Assembly: GCA_036556145.1 (NCBI GenBank)
Contig: DATBKB010000060.1
Span: 1-26,527 of the forward strand
Length of the DNA stretch: 26,527 nt
Reading direction: 5' to 3'
From: JACDAV01 sp036556145
GTDB lineage: Bacteria; Chloroflexota; Limnocylindria; Limnocylindrales; CSP1-4
This document shows, piece after piece, positions 1 to 6,950 of this stretch; position 1 is the stretch's first letter; the number at the start of each line of letters is the position of its first letter. Made by a program: the position numbers and the translations under genes. The notes below the pieces were generated by a model. That model saw nothing but the letters and a program-made list of their open reading frames with translations, ran no database searches and was not told the origin of the DNA.

Positions 1-19
1 GTCCGGGGCGGCCGATCCG

Positions 20-490
20 ATGGCGGAACGGATCGCGAAGGAGGCGCGCAGGATCGTCGACGTGAGCGGGGCCGACGGCCTCATCGGCTACCGCCGGGAT
101 CCAGTGACGGTCGTCCACGGCGGCTGGCAGGTGACGATCCCGGGCACCTTCAGCGAGCGCGAGACCGACGGCGAGTGGTGGGCCGGCGAGGGCGGGCGCA
201 GCCTCACGCTGGCGGCCACGGCCACCGGGACCGCGGCCGGGCCGATGTCGCCCGAGGAATTCCTCGCGAAGGTCGCCGGCGACCTCGGCAGGGGCGCGCT
301 GGAGCATCGCGACGGCCCCGTGGTGGGTCGTGCCCGCCTCGCCGTCGACGAGAGCTCCGAAGTCGGGCTCGCGGTCCTCGACGCCTATTCGGCGGTGCGC
401 GGCAGCGGCGCCGCCATGAAGGTCGAGATCCACGATCCGGCCGACTGGGAGTGGGCCCTCGACATGTGGAGGTCGCTCAAGCCCGCCTGA
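20..490 (+). CDS. Unrecognised protein, probably 5'-truncated by the window edge
   Basis: I do not recognise a family. The product is 156 residues from the ATG used here, but the frame is open back to base 2, so the true start may lie outside the window. The protein has no signal peptide or membrane segment in the visible part. It looks like a small soluble alpha/beta domain: an acidic and hydrophobic beta-rich N-terminal half (VHGGWQVTIPGTFSE near residues 32-46), a middle helix (SPEEFLAKVAGDLGRG, about 76-91), and a C-terminal acidic-aromatic helix containing DPADWEWALDMWRSLKP that ends the protein. Codon use is like its neighbours, supporting a real gene. It is followed by a 389-bp non-coding stretch, so it appears to end its transcription unit. 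Function is unknown. Confidence 0.6.
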   Translation: MAERIAKEARRIVDVSGADGLIGYRRDPVTVVHGGWQVTIPGTFSERETDGEWWAGEGGRSLTLAATATGTAAGPMSPEEFLAKVAGDLGRGALEHRDGPVVGRARLAVDESSEVGLAVLDAYSAVRGSGAAMKVEIHDPADWEWALDMWRSLKPA

Positions 491-520
491 CCAGCTCGCG
501 TGCGTTCGAGCCGGCCCGGC

Positions 521-600
521 CCGGCCCTTCCCGGCCCTTCCCGGCCCTTCCCGGCCCTTCCCGGCCCTTCCCGGCCCTTCCCGGCCCTTCCCGGCCCTTG
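521..600. repeat. 10-bp tandem repeat, eight copies
   Basis: Eight head-to-tail copies of CCGGCCCTTC run without interruption; the last copy ends in G instead of C, and a degenerate copy (CCGGCCCGGC) precedes the first at 511-520. The copies are otherwise identical, which points to recent expansion by slippage. There is no spacer sequence, so it is not a CRISPR array. It begins 30 bases after the stop codon of the preceding gene and lies about 280 bases before the helicase-nuclease gene. The strand is pyrimidine-rich with a regular CCGG core, an MspI/HpaII-type methylation target repeated every 10 bp, roughly one helical turn. Whether it has a role is unknown. Confidence 0.95.
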
Positions 601-787
601 AATTTGCCATTCATGCACCGGCGGGTTGGTAGGCGGGTCGGGTCCCCGCCAGCGGGCTCACGAGGCCTCTTCCCGGCCCGATTCGACGCTTCCCATGCAC
701 CATGAGGGCATCAGGATCTGCCCCAACGCCGCGTCAGCCGCGAGCGGAGCCGCCGAAGAACCCACGGATGAATATCTGGGTAAGGCA

Positions 788-845
788 GCCTGCCCGCTGA
801 GGCAGGCGCTCGGAAACCGCCGAGCGTGTGACAGGCAGCTGTCAC
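788..845 (+). promoter_or_regulatory. Three consecutive perfect 7-bp hairpins upstream of the helicase-nuclease gene
   Basis: Three perfect inverted repeats follow each other almost without gaps: arms 788-794/801-807 (GCCTGCC / GGCAGGC, 6-base loop), 807-813/820-826 (CGCTCGG / CCGAGCG, 6-base loop), and 828-834/839-845 (GTGACAG / CTGTCAC, 4-base loop). Hairpins one and two share base 807. No reading frame with sensible composition crosses this stretch. No poly-T follows, so an ordinary intrinsic terminator is unlikely. The third dyad sits 10 bases before a possible -10 box and could be an operator; the set of three could instead fold as a leader or small RNA. The rest of 491-879 (601-787) shows nothing I can assign. 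I did not match it to a known riboswitch. Confidence 0.6.
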
Positions 846-855
846 GGGCCGCGGG

Positions 856-861
856 TATGGT
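856..861 (+). promoter_or_regulatory. Possible -10 box for the helicase-nuclease gene
   Basis: TATGGT lies 18 bases before the GTG start at 880. No convincing -35 is visible 16-18 bases upstream; that position is occupied by the third hairpin (828-845), which would fit an operator or an activator-dependent promoter. Transcription from here would begin near 868-869, at a GTG that opens a seven-codon frame (869-889, including stop) overlapping the real start at 880. That tiny frame may be chance. Confidence 0.3.
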
Positions 862-879
862 TCCGCGCGTGAGGGTCCA

Positions 880-3800
880 GTGCAGCTGATCGACGGCAAG
901 CCCGTCTACGCGGCCACGGATCTCGTCGGGTTCCTCGCGTGCGAACACCTCACGGCGCTCGAGCGGGCCGCCCTCGCCGGGCTCACGAAGCGCCCGGAGC
1001 GCAACGACCCCGAGCTCGACGTCATCCGCAAGCGCGGCATCGAGCACGAGAAGCGGTACCTCGCCGGCCTCCGCGAGGCCGGGAAGTCGGTGGTCCCAGT
1101 CGAGCTCGACGGCTCGATCGAGGACCGCGGCGACCAGTTGCGGCGGGCCGCCGCCGAGACGATCGCCGCGATGCGCTCCGGCGCGGACGTCGTCTACCAG
1201 GCGACGTTCTTCGACGGCACGTGGCGCGGCCACGCCGACTTCCTCCTCCGCGTCGCGTCGCCCGAGAAGCCATCGGTCTGGGGCCCGTGGCATTACGAAG
1301 TCGCCGACACGAAGCTGGCCCGTCACGTCAAGGCGAGCGCGGTCCTGCAGATCTGCAGCTATGTCGATCAGCTCGAGCGGCTTCAGGGCATCCAGCCGGT
1401 GTGGATGCACGTCGCGCTCGGTGGCAGCGCCGCCACCGTCGAGCGGCTCCGCGTCGACGACTTCATGGCCTACTACCGGATGGCGAAGGCGAGGTTCCTC
1501 GCGACCGTCACGACCGGCGAGCCAGTGTTCCCGATCGTCGCGTCGTACCCCGAGCCGGTCGATCACTGCGACGTCTGTCGCTGGGCCGTCGAGTGCAGCG
1601 CGCAGCGTCGCGCCGACGACCACCTGAGCCTCGTCGCCGGGATCTCGGGACGGCAGCGCCGCGCGCTCGTCGAGCGCGATGTCGCGACCCTCGCCGACCT
1701 CGGCGTGCTCGCGCTGCCGATGAACCCGCGGCTCGACGGCACGAGCCCGCAGGCGCTGGAACGGGTGCGCGAGCAGGCTCGGATCCAGCTCGAGGGCCGG
1801 ATCGAAGGCCGGATGAAGTACGAGCTCCTCCTGCCGAAGCCCGGCGAGCCGATCGAGCAGGAGCGTGGCATCGCCATCCTGCCGCCGCCCTCGCCGGGCG
1901 ATCTCTTCTTCGACATCGAGGGCGACCCGTATGCGTTCGAGGACGGGCTCGACTACCTGTTCGGCATCCTCGAGACCGACGGCACGTTCACGGCGATCTG
2001 GTCGCGGGATGGCGACACGCCGGACGCCGGCTTCTCGCTGGCCGCGGAGAAAGTCGCCTTCGAGCGGTTCATCGACTTCGTCATCGAGCGACTGGACCGC
2101 GACCCGTCGCTCCACGTCTATCACTACGCGGCGTACGAGCCGACGGCGCTGAAGCGGCTCATGGGCCGGTACGGGACGAGAGAGGCCGAGGTGGATCGCC
2201 TCCTCCGGGGCGGCGTCCTCGTCGACCTCCATCGCGCAGTGCGGCAGTCGCTCCGCGCATCGGTCGAGAGCTACTCGATCAAGAAGATCGAGCCGCTCTA
2301 CGACTTCGTGCGTGACGTCGACCTGCGCGACGCGGGCTCGAGCATCGTCGCGTTCGAGGCGTGGCTCGAGCTCGGCGAGACCGAGCGCCCGGGGAGCGAG
2401 CATCTCGCGAAGATCGAGCGCTACAACCGCGACGACGTCCGCAGCAACGCGGCCCTGCGCGACTGGCTCGAGACGCTGCGCGACGAGCTCGCGCGCCAGT
2501 CCGGCCAGGAGGTGCCGCGGCCGGGCCCGCGCGAGCAGGAGTTGCCGGCCGACCTGAGCGAGCAGCAGGCGCAGGTGCGGGATACCGTCGAGGCCCTCGG
2601 CGGCCTGGCCGCCGACCCGTCCGTGCTGTCGCCGGAGCGGCGCGCCCGCTGGCTGCTCGCCCAGCTCCTCGGCTGGCACCGCCGCGAGGACAAGGCGATG
2701 TGGTGGGAGTTCTTCCGCTGGGTCTTCGATCTGACCCCGGAGGAGCTCGTCGACGAGTCGGATCCGCTCGGCATGTTGACGCCCATCGGCCAGGTGGGCG
2801 AAACCCCGCGCGGAAAGGAGATCTGGCGGTACCGGTACCCGGCCCAGGAGTTCGAGGTCAGGGGCACGGTCTACGACCCGGCACGGGCGCTCGCCAATCG
2901 CGAGGACAGGATGTCGGCATGGTCGGCCGGCGAGGTCGTCGCGGTGGACGAGTTGGAGCGCACGATCGACATCAAGCGCTCCCCCGGCGGATCGCACCCG
3001 GAGGCGATCGTGCCGCTCAACAACGTCGGGTCGAAGGACCAGCGGGCCAGCCTCCTGGCCGTCGCCGAGTGGGTCCTCGCGAACGGCATCGATTCGCCGG
3101 GCGAGTTCCGGGCCGCTCGCGACCTCCTGCTGGGGCGGCCGCCGAGGGTCGGTCAACGTCCGGGCGAGTCGATCGGCCGGCCCAGCGAGACCGACCTCGA
3201 GGCCGCCCGGCGCCTCGCGCTCGCGCTCGATCACACGACGCTGCCGATCCAGGGGCCGCCAGGTTCCGGGAAGACCTACAGCGGGGCCCGAATGATCTGC
3301 ACGCTGCTCGCCGCCGGCAAGCGCGTCGGGATCACGGCCAACAGCCACAAGGTTATCGGCAACCTGTTGAGCGCCGTCCTCGACGCTGCGACGAAGGAAG
3401 GCGTCGCCGTCCGCGCCATCCAGCGCCATCCCGAAGACGTGATCGTCGTCGACGATCGGGTCATCGCGTCGAAAGGCGCCGCCGAGGCGAGAGAGATGCT
3501 CGATTCCGGCGCCGCCAACCTGGCCGCGGGCACCGCGTGGTTCTGGGCCTCGCCTGCGCTGCGCGAGTCGGTCGATGTGCTGTTCGTCGACGAGGCGGGC
3601 CAGATGTCCCTCGCCAATGCGGTCGCGGTTTCACCGGCCGGCAAGAGCCTCGTCCTGCTCGGCGATCCGCAGCAGCTGGACCAGCCGCTCCGCGGCAGCC
3701 ATCCGCCCGGCGCGGAGAAGTCCGCGCTCGGCCACTTCCTCGGCAGGGCCGCGACGATCGAGCCTCATCGCGGCCTGTTTCTCGAGAAGACGTGGCGCCT

Positions 3801-4425
3801 CCATCCCGAGCTGTGCCGATTCACGTCCGAGGTCTTCTACGACAACCGGCTCGAGCCCGAGCCGCACCTGGTCCGTCAGCGGCTCAACGCGCAGCCCCCG
3901 GTCGACGGCGTCGGACCGCGGCTGATGGGCCGCGCGACCGCGGGCTTCGACAACGAGTCGCCGGACGAAGCCGACGACGTCGCCGAGCTGGCGACGGCGC
4001 TGGTCGGCACCGCGACGTGGATCGACGCCGACGGCGAGCAACGTCCGGTGACGTGGCAGGACGTGCTCATCGTCGCGCCGTACAACGCCCAGGTCGGCGC
4101 GATCGCGAAGCGTCTCCCGGCCGAAGCGCGCGTGGGCACCGTCGACAAGTTCCAGGGCCAGGAAGCCCCGATCAGCATCTACTCGATGACGACGTCATCG
4201 CCCGACCTCGCGCCGCGCGGGATGGACTTCCTCTACAGTCGCCATCGGTTGAACGTCGCGACGTCGCGCGCACGGTGTGTCGCGGTCGTCGTCGCGTCGC
4301 CGGAGCTGTTGCGCGTCCGCGCGCGAACGCCGGCGCAGATGCGGCTCGCCAACGCCCTGTGCCGGTTCGTCGAGCTGGCCGGCGCAGCGACTCCGGTACC
4401 CGTCAGCGCGGGACGAGCTCCCTGA
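880..4425 (+). CDS. TM0106-type Fe-S nuclease / DEDD exonuclease / UPF1-like SF1 helicase fusion
   Basis: A 1181-residue predicted DNA or RNA processing enzyme. The N-terminal third is a PD-(D/E)XK nuclease of the RecB/Cas4 type: D120 in GHADF, then E140 and D143-T-K145. Four cysteines, C21 and C230-X2-C233-X5-C239, bracket it exactly as in Fe-S-cluster Cas4, AddB and Dna2 nucleases. The middle (about 338-530) is a YprB-like RNase H-fold exonuclease with FFDIEG (D345, E347) and YNRDD (D518/D519). The C-terminal part is an SF1 helicase: Walker A GPPGSGKT near 792-799, DEAG near 903-906, GDPQQL, VDKFQGQE (1088-1095) and TSRAR (1128-1132). The GTG start at 880 is preceded by GAGGG five bases upstream. 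All catalytic motifs look intact. Family members are poorly characterised; a role in DNA repair or in degrading foreign nucleic acid is inference. It stands alone, and its 3' end overlaps the convergent M20 gene by 23 bp. Confidence 0.88.
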   Translation: MQLIDGKPVYAATDLVGFLACEHLTALERAALAGLTKRPERNDPELDVIRKRGIEHEKRYLAGLREAGKSVVPVELDGSIEDRGDQLRRAAAETIAAMRSGADVVYQATFFDGTWRGHADFLLRVASPEKPSVWGPWHYEVADTKLARHVKASAVLQICSYVDQLERLQGIQPVWMHVALGGSAATVERLRVDDFMAYYRMAKARFLATVTTGEPVFPIVASYPEPVDHCDVCRWAVECSAQRRADDHLSLVAGISGRQRRALVERDVATLADLGVLALPMNPRLDGTSPQALERVREQARIQLEGRIEGRMKYELLLPKPGEPIEQERGIAILPPPSPGDLFFDIEGDPYAFEDGLDYLFGILETDGTFTAIWSRDGDTPDAGFSLAAEKVAFERFIDFVIERLDRDPSLHVYHYAAYEPTALKRLMGRYGTREAEVDRLLRGGVLVDLHRAVRQSLRASVESYSIKKIEPLYDFVRDVDLRDAGSSIVAFEAWLELGETERPGSEHLAKIERYNRDDVRSNAALRDWLETLRDELARQSGQEVPRPGPREQELPADLSEQQAQVRDTVEALGGLAADPSVLSPERRARWLLAQLLGWHRREDKAMWWEFFRWVFDLTPEELVDESDPLGMLTPIGQVGETPRGKEIWRYRYPAQEFEVRGTVYDPARALANREDRMSAWSAGEVVAVDELERTIDIKRSPGGSHPEAIVPLNNVGSKDQRASLLAVAEWVLANGIDSPGEFRAARDLLLGRPPRVGQRPGESIGRPSETDLEAARRLALALDHTTLPIQGPPGSGKTYSGARMICTLLAAGKRVGITANSHKVIGNLLSAVLDAATKEGVAVRAIQRHPEDVIVVDDRVIASKGAAEAREMLDSGAANLAAGTAWFWASPALRESVDVLFVDEAGQMSLANAVAVSPAGKSLVLLGDPQQLDQPLRGSHPPGAEKSALGHFLGRAATIEPHRGLFLEKTWRLHPELCRFTSEVFYDNRLEPEPHLVRQRLNAQPPVDGVGPRLMGRATAGFDNESPDEADDVAELATALVGTATWIDADGEQRPVTWQDVLIVAPYNAQVGAIAKRLPAEARVGTVDKFQGQEAPISIYSMTTSSPDLAPRGMDFLYSRHRLNVATSRARCVAVVVASPELLRVRARTPAQMRLANALCRFVELAGAATPVPVSAGRAP

Positions 4426-5671
4426 CGAGCCACGCCGCGAGGACGCGCGCGCAATCGACGACCTGGTCGAGCGGCACGTGCTCGTCGGCCGAGTGGGCGA
4501 CGCGCACGTCGCCCGGGCCGAAGATCACCGTCGGCGTCGCACCTTCGTTGACGAGGAGCCGCATGTCGGCGCCGTACGGCTCACCGATCCGGTTCGGCCG
4601 CCGGCCGAGGACCGCCTCGGCCGTGTCGACGAGACCGACCGGCAGGGCGTGATCGGCCGGCACCGACGCCGACGAGAAGCGCCCGCCGACGATCTCGACC
4701 GTCGCCGGATGGTCGCGCAGGAACGGGTCGGCCTCGCACGCCGACGCGATGCAGGCGCGGAGGTCGGCCTCGGCGTCGCGCCACGTCTGGCCGAGCTTGA
4801 CCCCGTACCGGCCCTCGGCCTCGACGCGATCCATGACCGTCGACGCCCACTCGCCGCCGCTCACCTTGCCGACCATCGTTGGGTACGGCAGGCCGTGCGC
4901 GGTCATGAGCGGATCCGTCTCGGCCGCGTTCCGCCGTGTCTCGTCGGCCTCGAGCGCTCGAACGAGCACGTCGAGCTTGTCGAGCGCCGACACGCCCTCG
5001 CGTCGCTTCGACGCATGCGCCGCGCGACCGGGCACCGTGAGACGGAACGTGATCGCGCCGGCATGGGCGACGACGACGTCGAGCTCGCTCGGCTCCGTGA
5101 TGACCGCGGCATCACCCGTGACGCCGGCCCGGATTGCGGCGAGCATCCCCTGCCCGCCGTCCTCCTCCGACGGAACGAACGCGAGCACGACGTCCCCGCC
5201 GAGGCTCGTGCGGTCCGCGACCGACCGGATGACCCGGCCCGCCTCGAGGATCGCGGCGACGCCACCCTTCATGTCGCACGCGCCACGGCCGTAGACGTTG
5301 CCGTCCCTGATCTCCCCGCCGAAGGGATCGACGGTCCATGTCCCGGCGTCGCCGGGCGGAACGACGTCGACGTGGCCGGCGAGAACGAGCCGGCGGCCGC
5401 CCGGCCGCCCTACCCGGCCGAGGACGATCGGCAGGCTGGCCCTCGGCATCTCGGCACCGGGCCAGTCCGGGTCGGCCGCGGCCTCCTGCGGCGTAGGCGT
5501 GATTCGCTCGACCGGGATGTTTGCAGCCTCGAGCAGGTGGACGATCTCGAGCTGGATCTCCTCCTCGCGGCCGGTGACGCTCGCGATCCGAACCAGCCCG
5601 ACGAGGTCGTCGGCGATCCGGGTCGGGTCGACCGCTGCGACTGCCGCTCGCTCGAGATCGGTCCGGGACAC
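4403..5671 (-). CDS. M20 family metallopeptidase (ArgE/DapE-like deacylase)
   Basis: A 422-residue zinc-dependent amidohydrolase of the acetylornithine deacetylase / succinyl-diaminopimelate desuccinylase family, presumably cytoplasmic. Metal and catalytic residues are visible in order: H100-x-D102 in LAGHVDVVPPG, bridging D133 in GACDMKGG, catalytic E169-E170 in PSEEDGG, E193 in ITEPSEL, and H393 in VAHSADEH. The lid domain lies roughly at 205-325. The start is the GTG at 5671: it has GAGG seven bases upstream and lies two bases after the stop of the DDAH-like gene, so the two are one operon, probably translationally coupled. The much longer frame running upstream is the antisense of that neighbour and is ignored. 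Substrate cannot be read from sequence; arginine-type N-acyl amino acids are suggested by the neighbour. The gene tail overlaps the convergent helicase gene by 23 bp. Confidence 0.9.
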   Translation of the reverse strand: MSRTDLERAAVAAVDPTRIADDLVGLVRIASVTGREEEIQLEIVHLLEAANIPVERITPTPQEAAADPDWPGAEMPRASLPIVLGRVGRPGGRRLVLAGHVDVVPPGDAGTWTVDPFGGEIRDGNVYGRGACDMKGGVAAILEAGRVIRSVADRTSLGGDVVLAFVPSEEDGGQGMLAAIRAGVTGDAAVITEPSELDVVVAHAGAITFRLTVPGRAAHASKRREGVSALDKLDVLVRALEADETRRNAAETDPLMTAHGLPYPTMVGKVSGGEWASTVMDRVEAEGRYGVKLGQTWRDAEADLRACIASACEADPFLRDHPATVEIVGGRFSSASVPADHALPVGLVDTAEAVLGRRPNRIGEPYGADMRLLVNEGATPTVIFGPGDVRVAHSADEHVPLDQVVDCARVLAAWLVRELVPR

Positions 5672-5673
5672 GA

Positions 5674-6540
5674 TCAGCCTCGCAGGATGGGCCGCGTGAG
5701 GCACGTGGGCCCGCCCGAGCCGTTGATGCCGATCTCGGTCGCAGCGTATGCGTGGACCTCGCAACCGCGCGCCTCGAGGGCGGCCCGCGTCCGGGGATTG
5801 CCGGCGGCGACGACGAGCACGCCCGGTCGGACCGCGAGGACGTTGCAGCCGAGCGTCGGGAACTCCTCCTCCGGGACCTCGACGAGCCGGACGCCGAGGT
5901 CGGCGAGCAGCTCCCACAGCCCGACCGGCAGGAGCGGCAGGAAAACGACCGCGAGGTCGTCGGCGACCGGCGAGATGACCGACAGGAGGTGGATCAGCTC
6001 GTCCGCGCCCCGCCAGTACGGCACGTCGAAGATCCGGACGTCGCCGCCGACGAGCGCCGCGAGCTGATCGGCGCCATTCGAATTCGTTCGCAGGGTGCGG
6101 CCGATGCAGAGCAGGTCCGGGCGGAGCCAGAACGTGTCGCCGCCCTCGATCGTGCCCGGTGCCTCGATCCGGCCGAGCGTCGGAATGCCGGCCTCGCGGG
6201 TCCAGGCCTCGAGCGCCTGCGGCTCGCCGCGGCGGTTCGGCTTGCCCGGACGCAACGGAATCGCGCCGCGATCGGTGACCAGCAGCGGGTCGAACGTGTA
6301 GACGAGGTCGGGGCTCTCGGTCTCCGCTTCGAGCGCGTGGACCGCGACGCCGAGCGACGCCAGGAGCTCGCTGAACGCGTCGTGCTCGCGGCGCGCCGTC
6401 GCGAGGTCGACCGGGTGGAGGAACCCATGCGCGGGGTCGGCGAACGCGGCGCCGAACGCGGGCCCCGGTCGCTTCACGAGGGCGTCGCGGAGCGGGGCGG
6501 TCATCGACTGTGCGCCGAAGCGCCGCTCGGTCAGGGTCAT
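5674..6540 (-). CDS. Arginine deiminase/DDAH-fold hydrolase (dimethylargininase-like)
   Basis: A 288-residue protein of the pentein superfamily (amidinotransferase / DDAH / arginine deiminase), which hydrolyses or transfers the guanidino group of arginine derivatives through a cysteine thiouronium intermediate. Visible hallmarks are FD at 83-84, EGGD at 132-135, the catalytic histidine H184 in DELIHLLS, and nucleophile C280 in GGPTCLTRP eight residues from the end. Length and architecture fit the DDAH branch (about 250-290) rather than full-length arginine deiminases (about 400). The ATG at 6540 has no Shine-Dalgarno but sits eight bases after a TATGCT box, fitting a leaderless transcript; ATG at codon 13 (6504) is an alternative start. 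It is the first gene of an operon with the M20 deacylase, suggesting degradation of a modified arginine. The exact substrate is unknown. Confidence 0.87.
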   Translation of the reverse strand: MTLTERRFGAQSMTAPLRDALVKRPGPAFGAAFADPAHGFLHPVDLATARREHDAFSELLASLGVAVHALEAETESPDLVYTFDPLLVTDRGAIPLRPGKPNRRGEPQALEAWTREAGIPTLGRIEAPGTIEGGDTFWLRPDLLCIGRTLRTNSNGADQLAALVGGDVRIFDVPYWRGADELIHLLSVISPVADDLAVVFLPLLPVGLWELLADLGVRLVEVPEEEFPTLGCNVLAVRPGVLVVAAGNPRTRAALEARGCEVHAYAATEIGINGSGGPTCLTRPILRG

Positions 6541-6548
6541 CGGCGCGG

Positions 6549-6554
6549 AGCATA
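6549..6554 (-). promoter_or_regulatory. -10 box for a leaderless DDAH-like transcript
   Basis: On the minus strand TATGCT is followed by eight bases and then the ATG at 6540. No Shine-Dalgarno fits between. With a usual 6-8 base gap from the -10 to +1, transcription would start at or beside the A of the start codon. No consensus -35 is seen. Confidence 0.5.
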
Positions 6555-6595
6555 CGGCGCGCGAGCGGGCTGAGCGGTGGCCGATGCAGGCGGAG

Positions 6596-6601
6596 TACCC
6601 T
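6596..6601 (+). promoter_or_regulatory. Possible -10 box for the small 78-residue gene
   Basis: TACCCT lies nine bases before the ATG at 6611. If used, the transcript would be leaderless or nearly so and would exclude the in-frame ATG at 6584. No -35 is recognisable. Together with the box at 6549-6554 it gives a compact divergent promoter pair. Confidence 0.3.
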
Positions 6602-6610
6602 GTCGGCGCG

Positions 6611-6847
6611 ATGGCCGGCTACGCCGCAGCGACCCGGATCGAGCACGTCGAGATCCACCCCGGTGCCTCCGCCGTGGCGTGGGCTTCGCGACGCGAACCG
6701 GACGCCGAGGCGGACATTGCCGGTGCAACGGTCGTCGAGCTCGTCGGCTCTGGGCTCGACGCGCATCTCCGGGAACGCCTCACCGACGTCCGCATCTACT
6801 TCGGGCAGCTCACCTGGTACCTCTTCAACGAGGAGGGCTGGCGCTGA
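6611..6847 (+). CDS. Small unrecognised protein (78 residues)
   Basis: I recognise no family. The frame has the codon bias of its neighbours and a plausible soluble alpha/beta sequence: a start at MAGYAAATRIEHVEIHPG, a central acidic stretch (REPDAEADIAG), a helix (GLDAHLRERLTDVRI) and an aromatic C-terminus ending in TWYLFNEEGW. No signal peptide, membrane helix or metal motif is present. The start is uncertain: ATG at 6584 would add nine residues; I prefer 6611 because a TACCCT box precedes it and because hydrophobic-core-like sequence begins there. It is divergent from the DDAH-like gene. A nested inverted repeat separates it from the sugar dehydrogenase, so the two may not share a transcript. 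Confidence 0.6.
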   Translation: MAGYAAATRIEHVEIHPGASAVAWASRREPDAEADIAGATVVELVGSGLDAHLRERLTDVRIYFGQLTWYLFNEEGWR

Positions 6848-6855
6848 CCGGGGGT

Positions 6856-6896
6856 CCGGGGCGGAGCCACCCGATCGGGTGGGTTGCCTGCCCCGG
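6856..6896. promoter_or_regulatory. Nested inverted repeat between the small gene and the PQQ dehydrogenase
   Basis: Outer arms CCGGGGC (6856-6862) and GCCCCGG (6890-6896) enclose a perfect 16-bp palindrome, CCACCCGATCGGGTGG (6867-6882). In RNA this could form a 6-bp GATC-loop hairpin on a second stem. It lies nine bases after one stop codon and 54 bases before the next start. It could be a terminator lacking a T tract or a dimeric-repressor operator; the sequence alone does not decide. Confidence 0.5.
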
Positions 6897-6950
6897 TGGA
6901 CGCGACGACGATGGCCCCGGTCCGGAGTCCACCCCGATGGAGGCTGCCTG

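Noticed and set aside
511..600. CRISPR array or coding repeat
   Set aside because: Units are directly adjacent with no spacers, and the minus-strand frame across them encodes only a monotonous Gly/Arg/Pro/Lys/Glu repeat with no ribosome site.
720..880. Known riboswitch (TPP, cobalamin, SAM, glycine, c-di-AMP)
   Set aside because: The conserved core sequences I know for these classes are not present, despite the clear hairpins.
658..3429. A 923-residue open frame on the minus strand opposite the helicase-nuclease gene
   Set aside because: Composition is Arg/Ala/Asp/Leu-rich with no recognisable domain; it is the antisense shadow of a gene whose plus-strand product has complete nuclease and helicase motifs.
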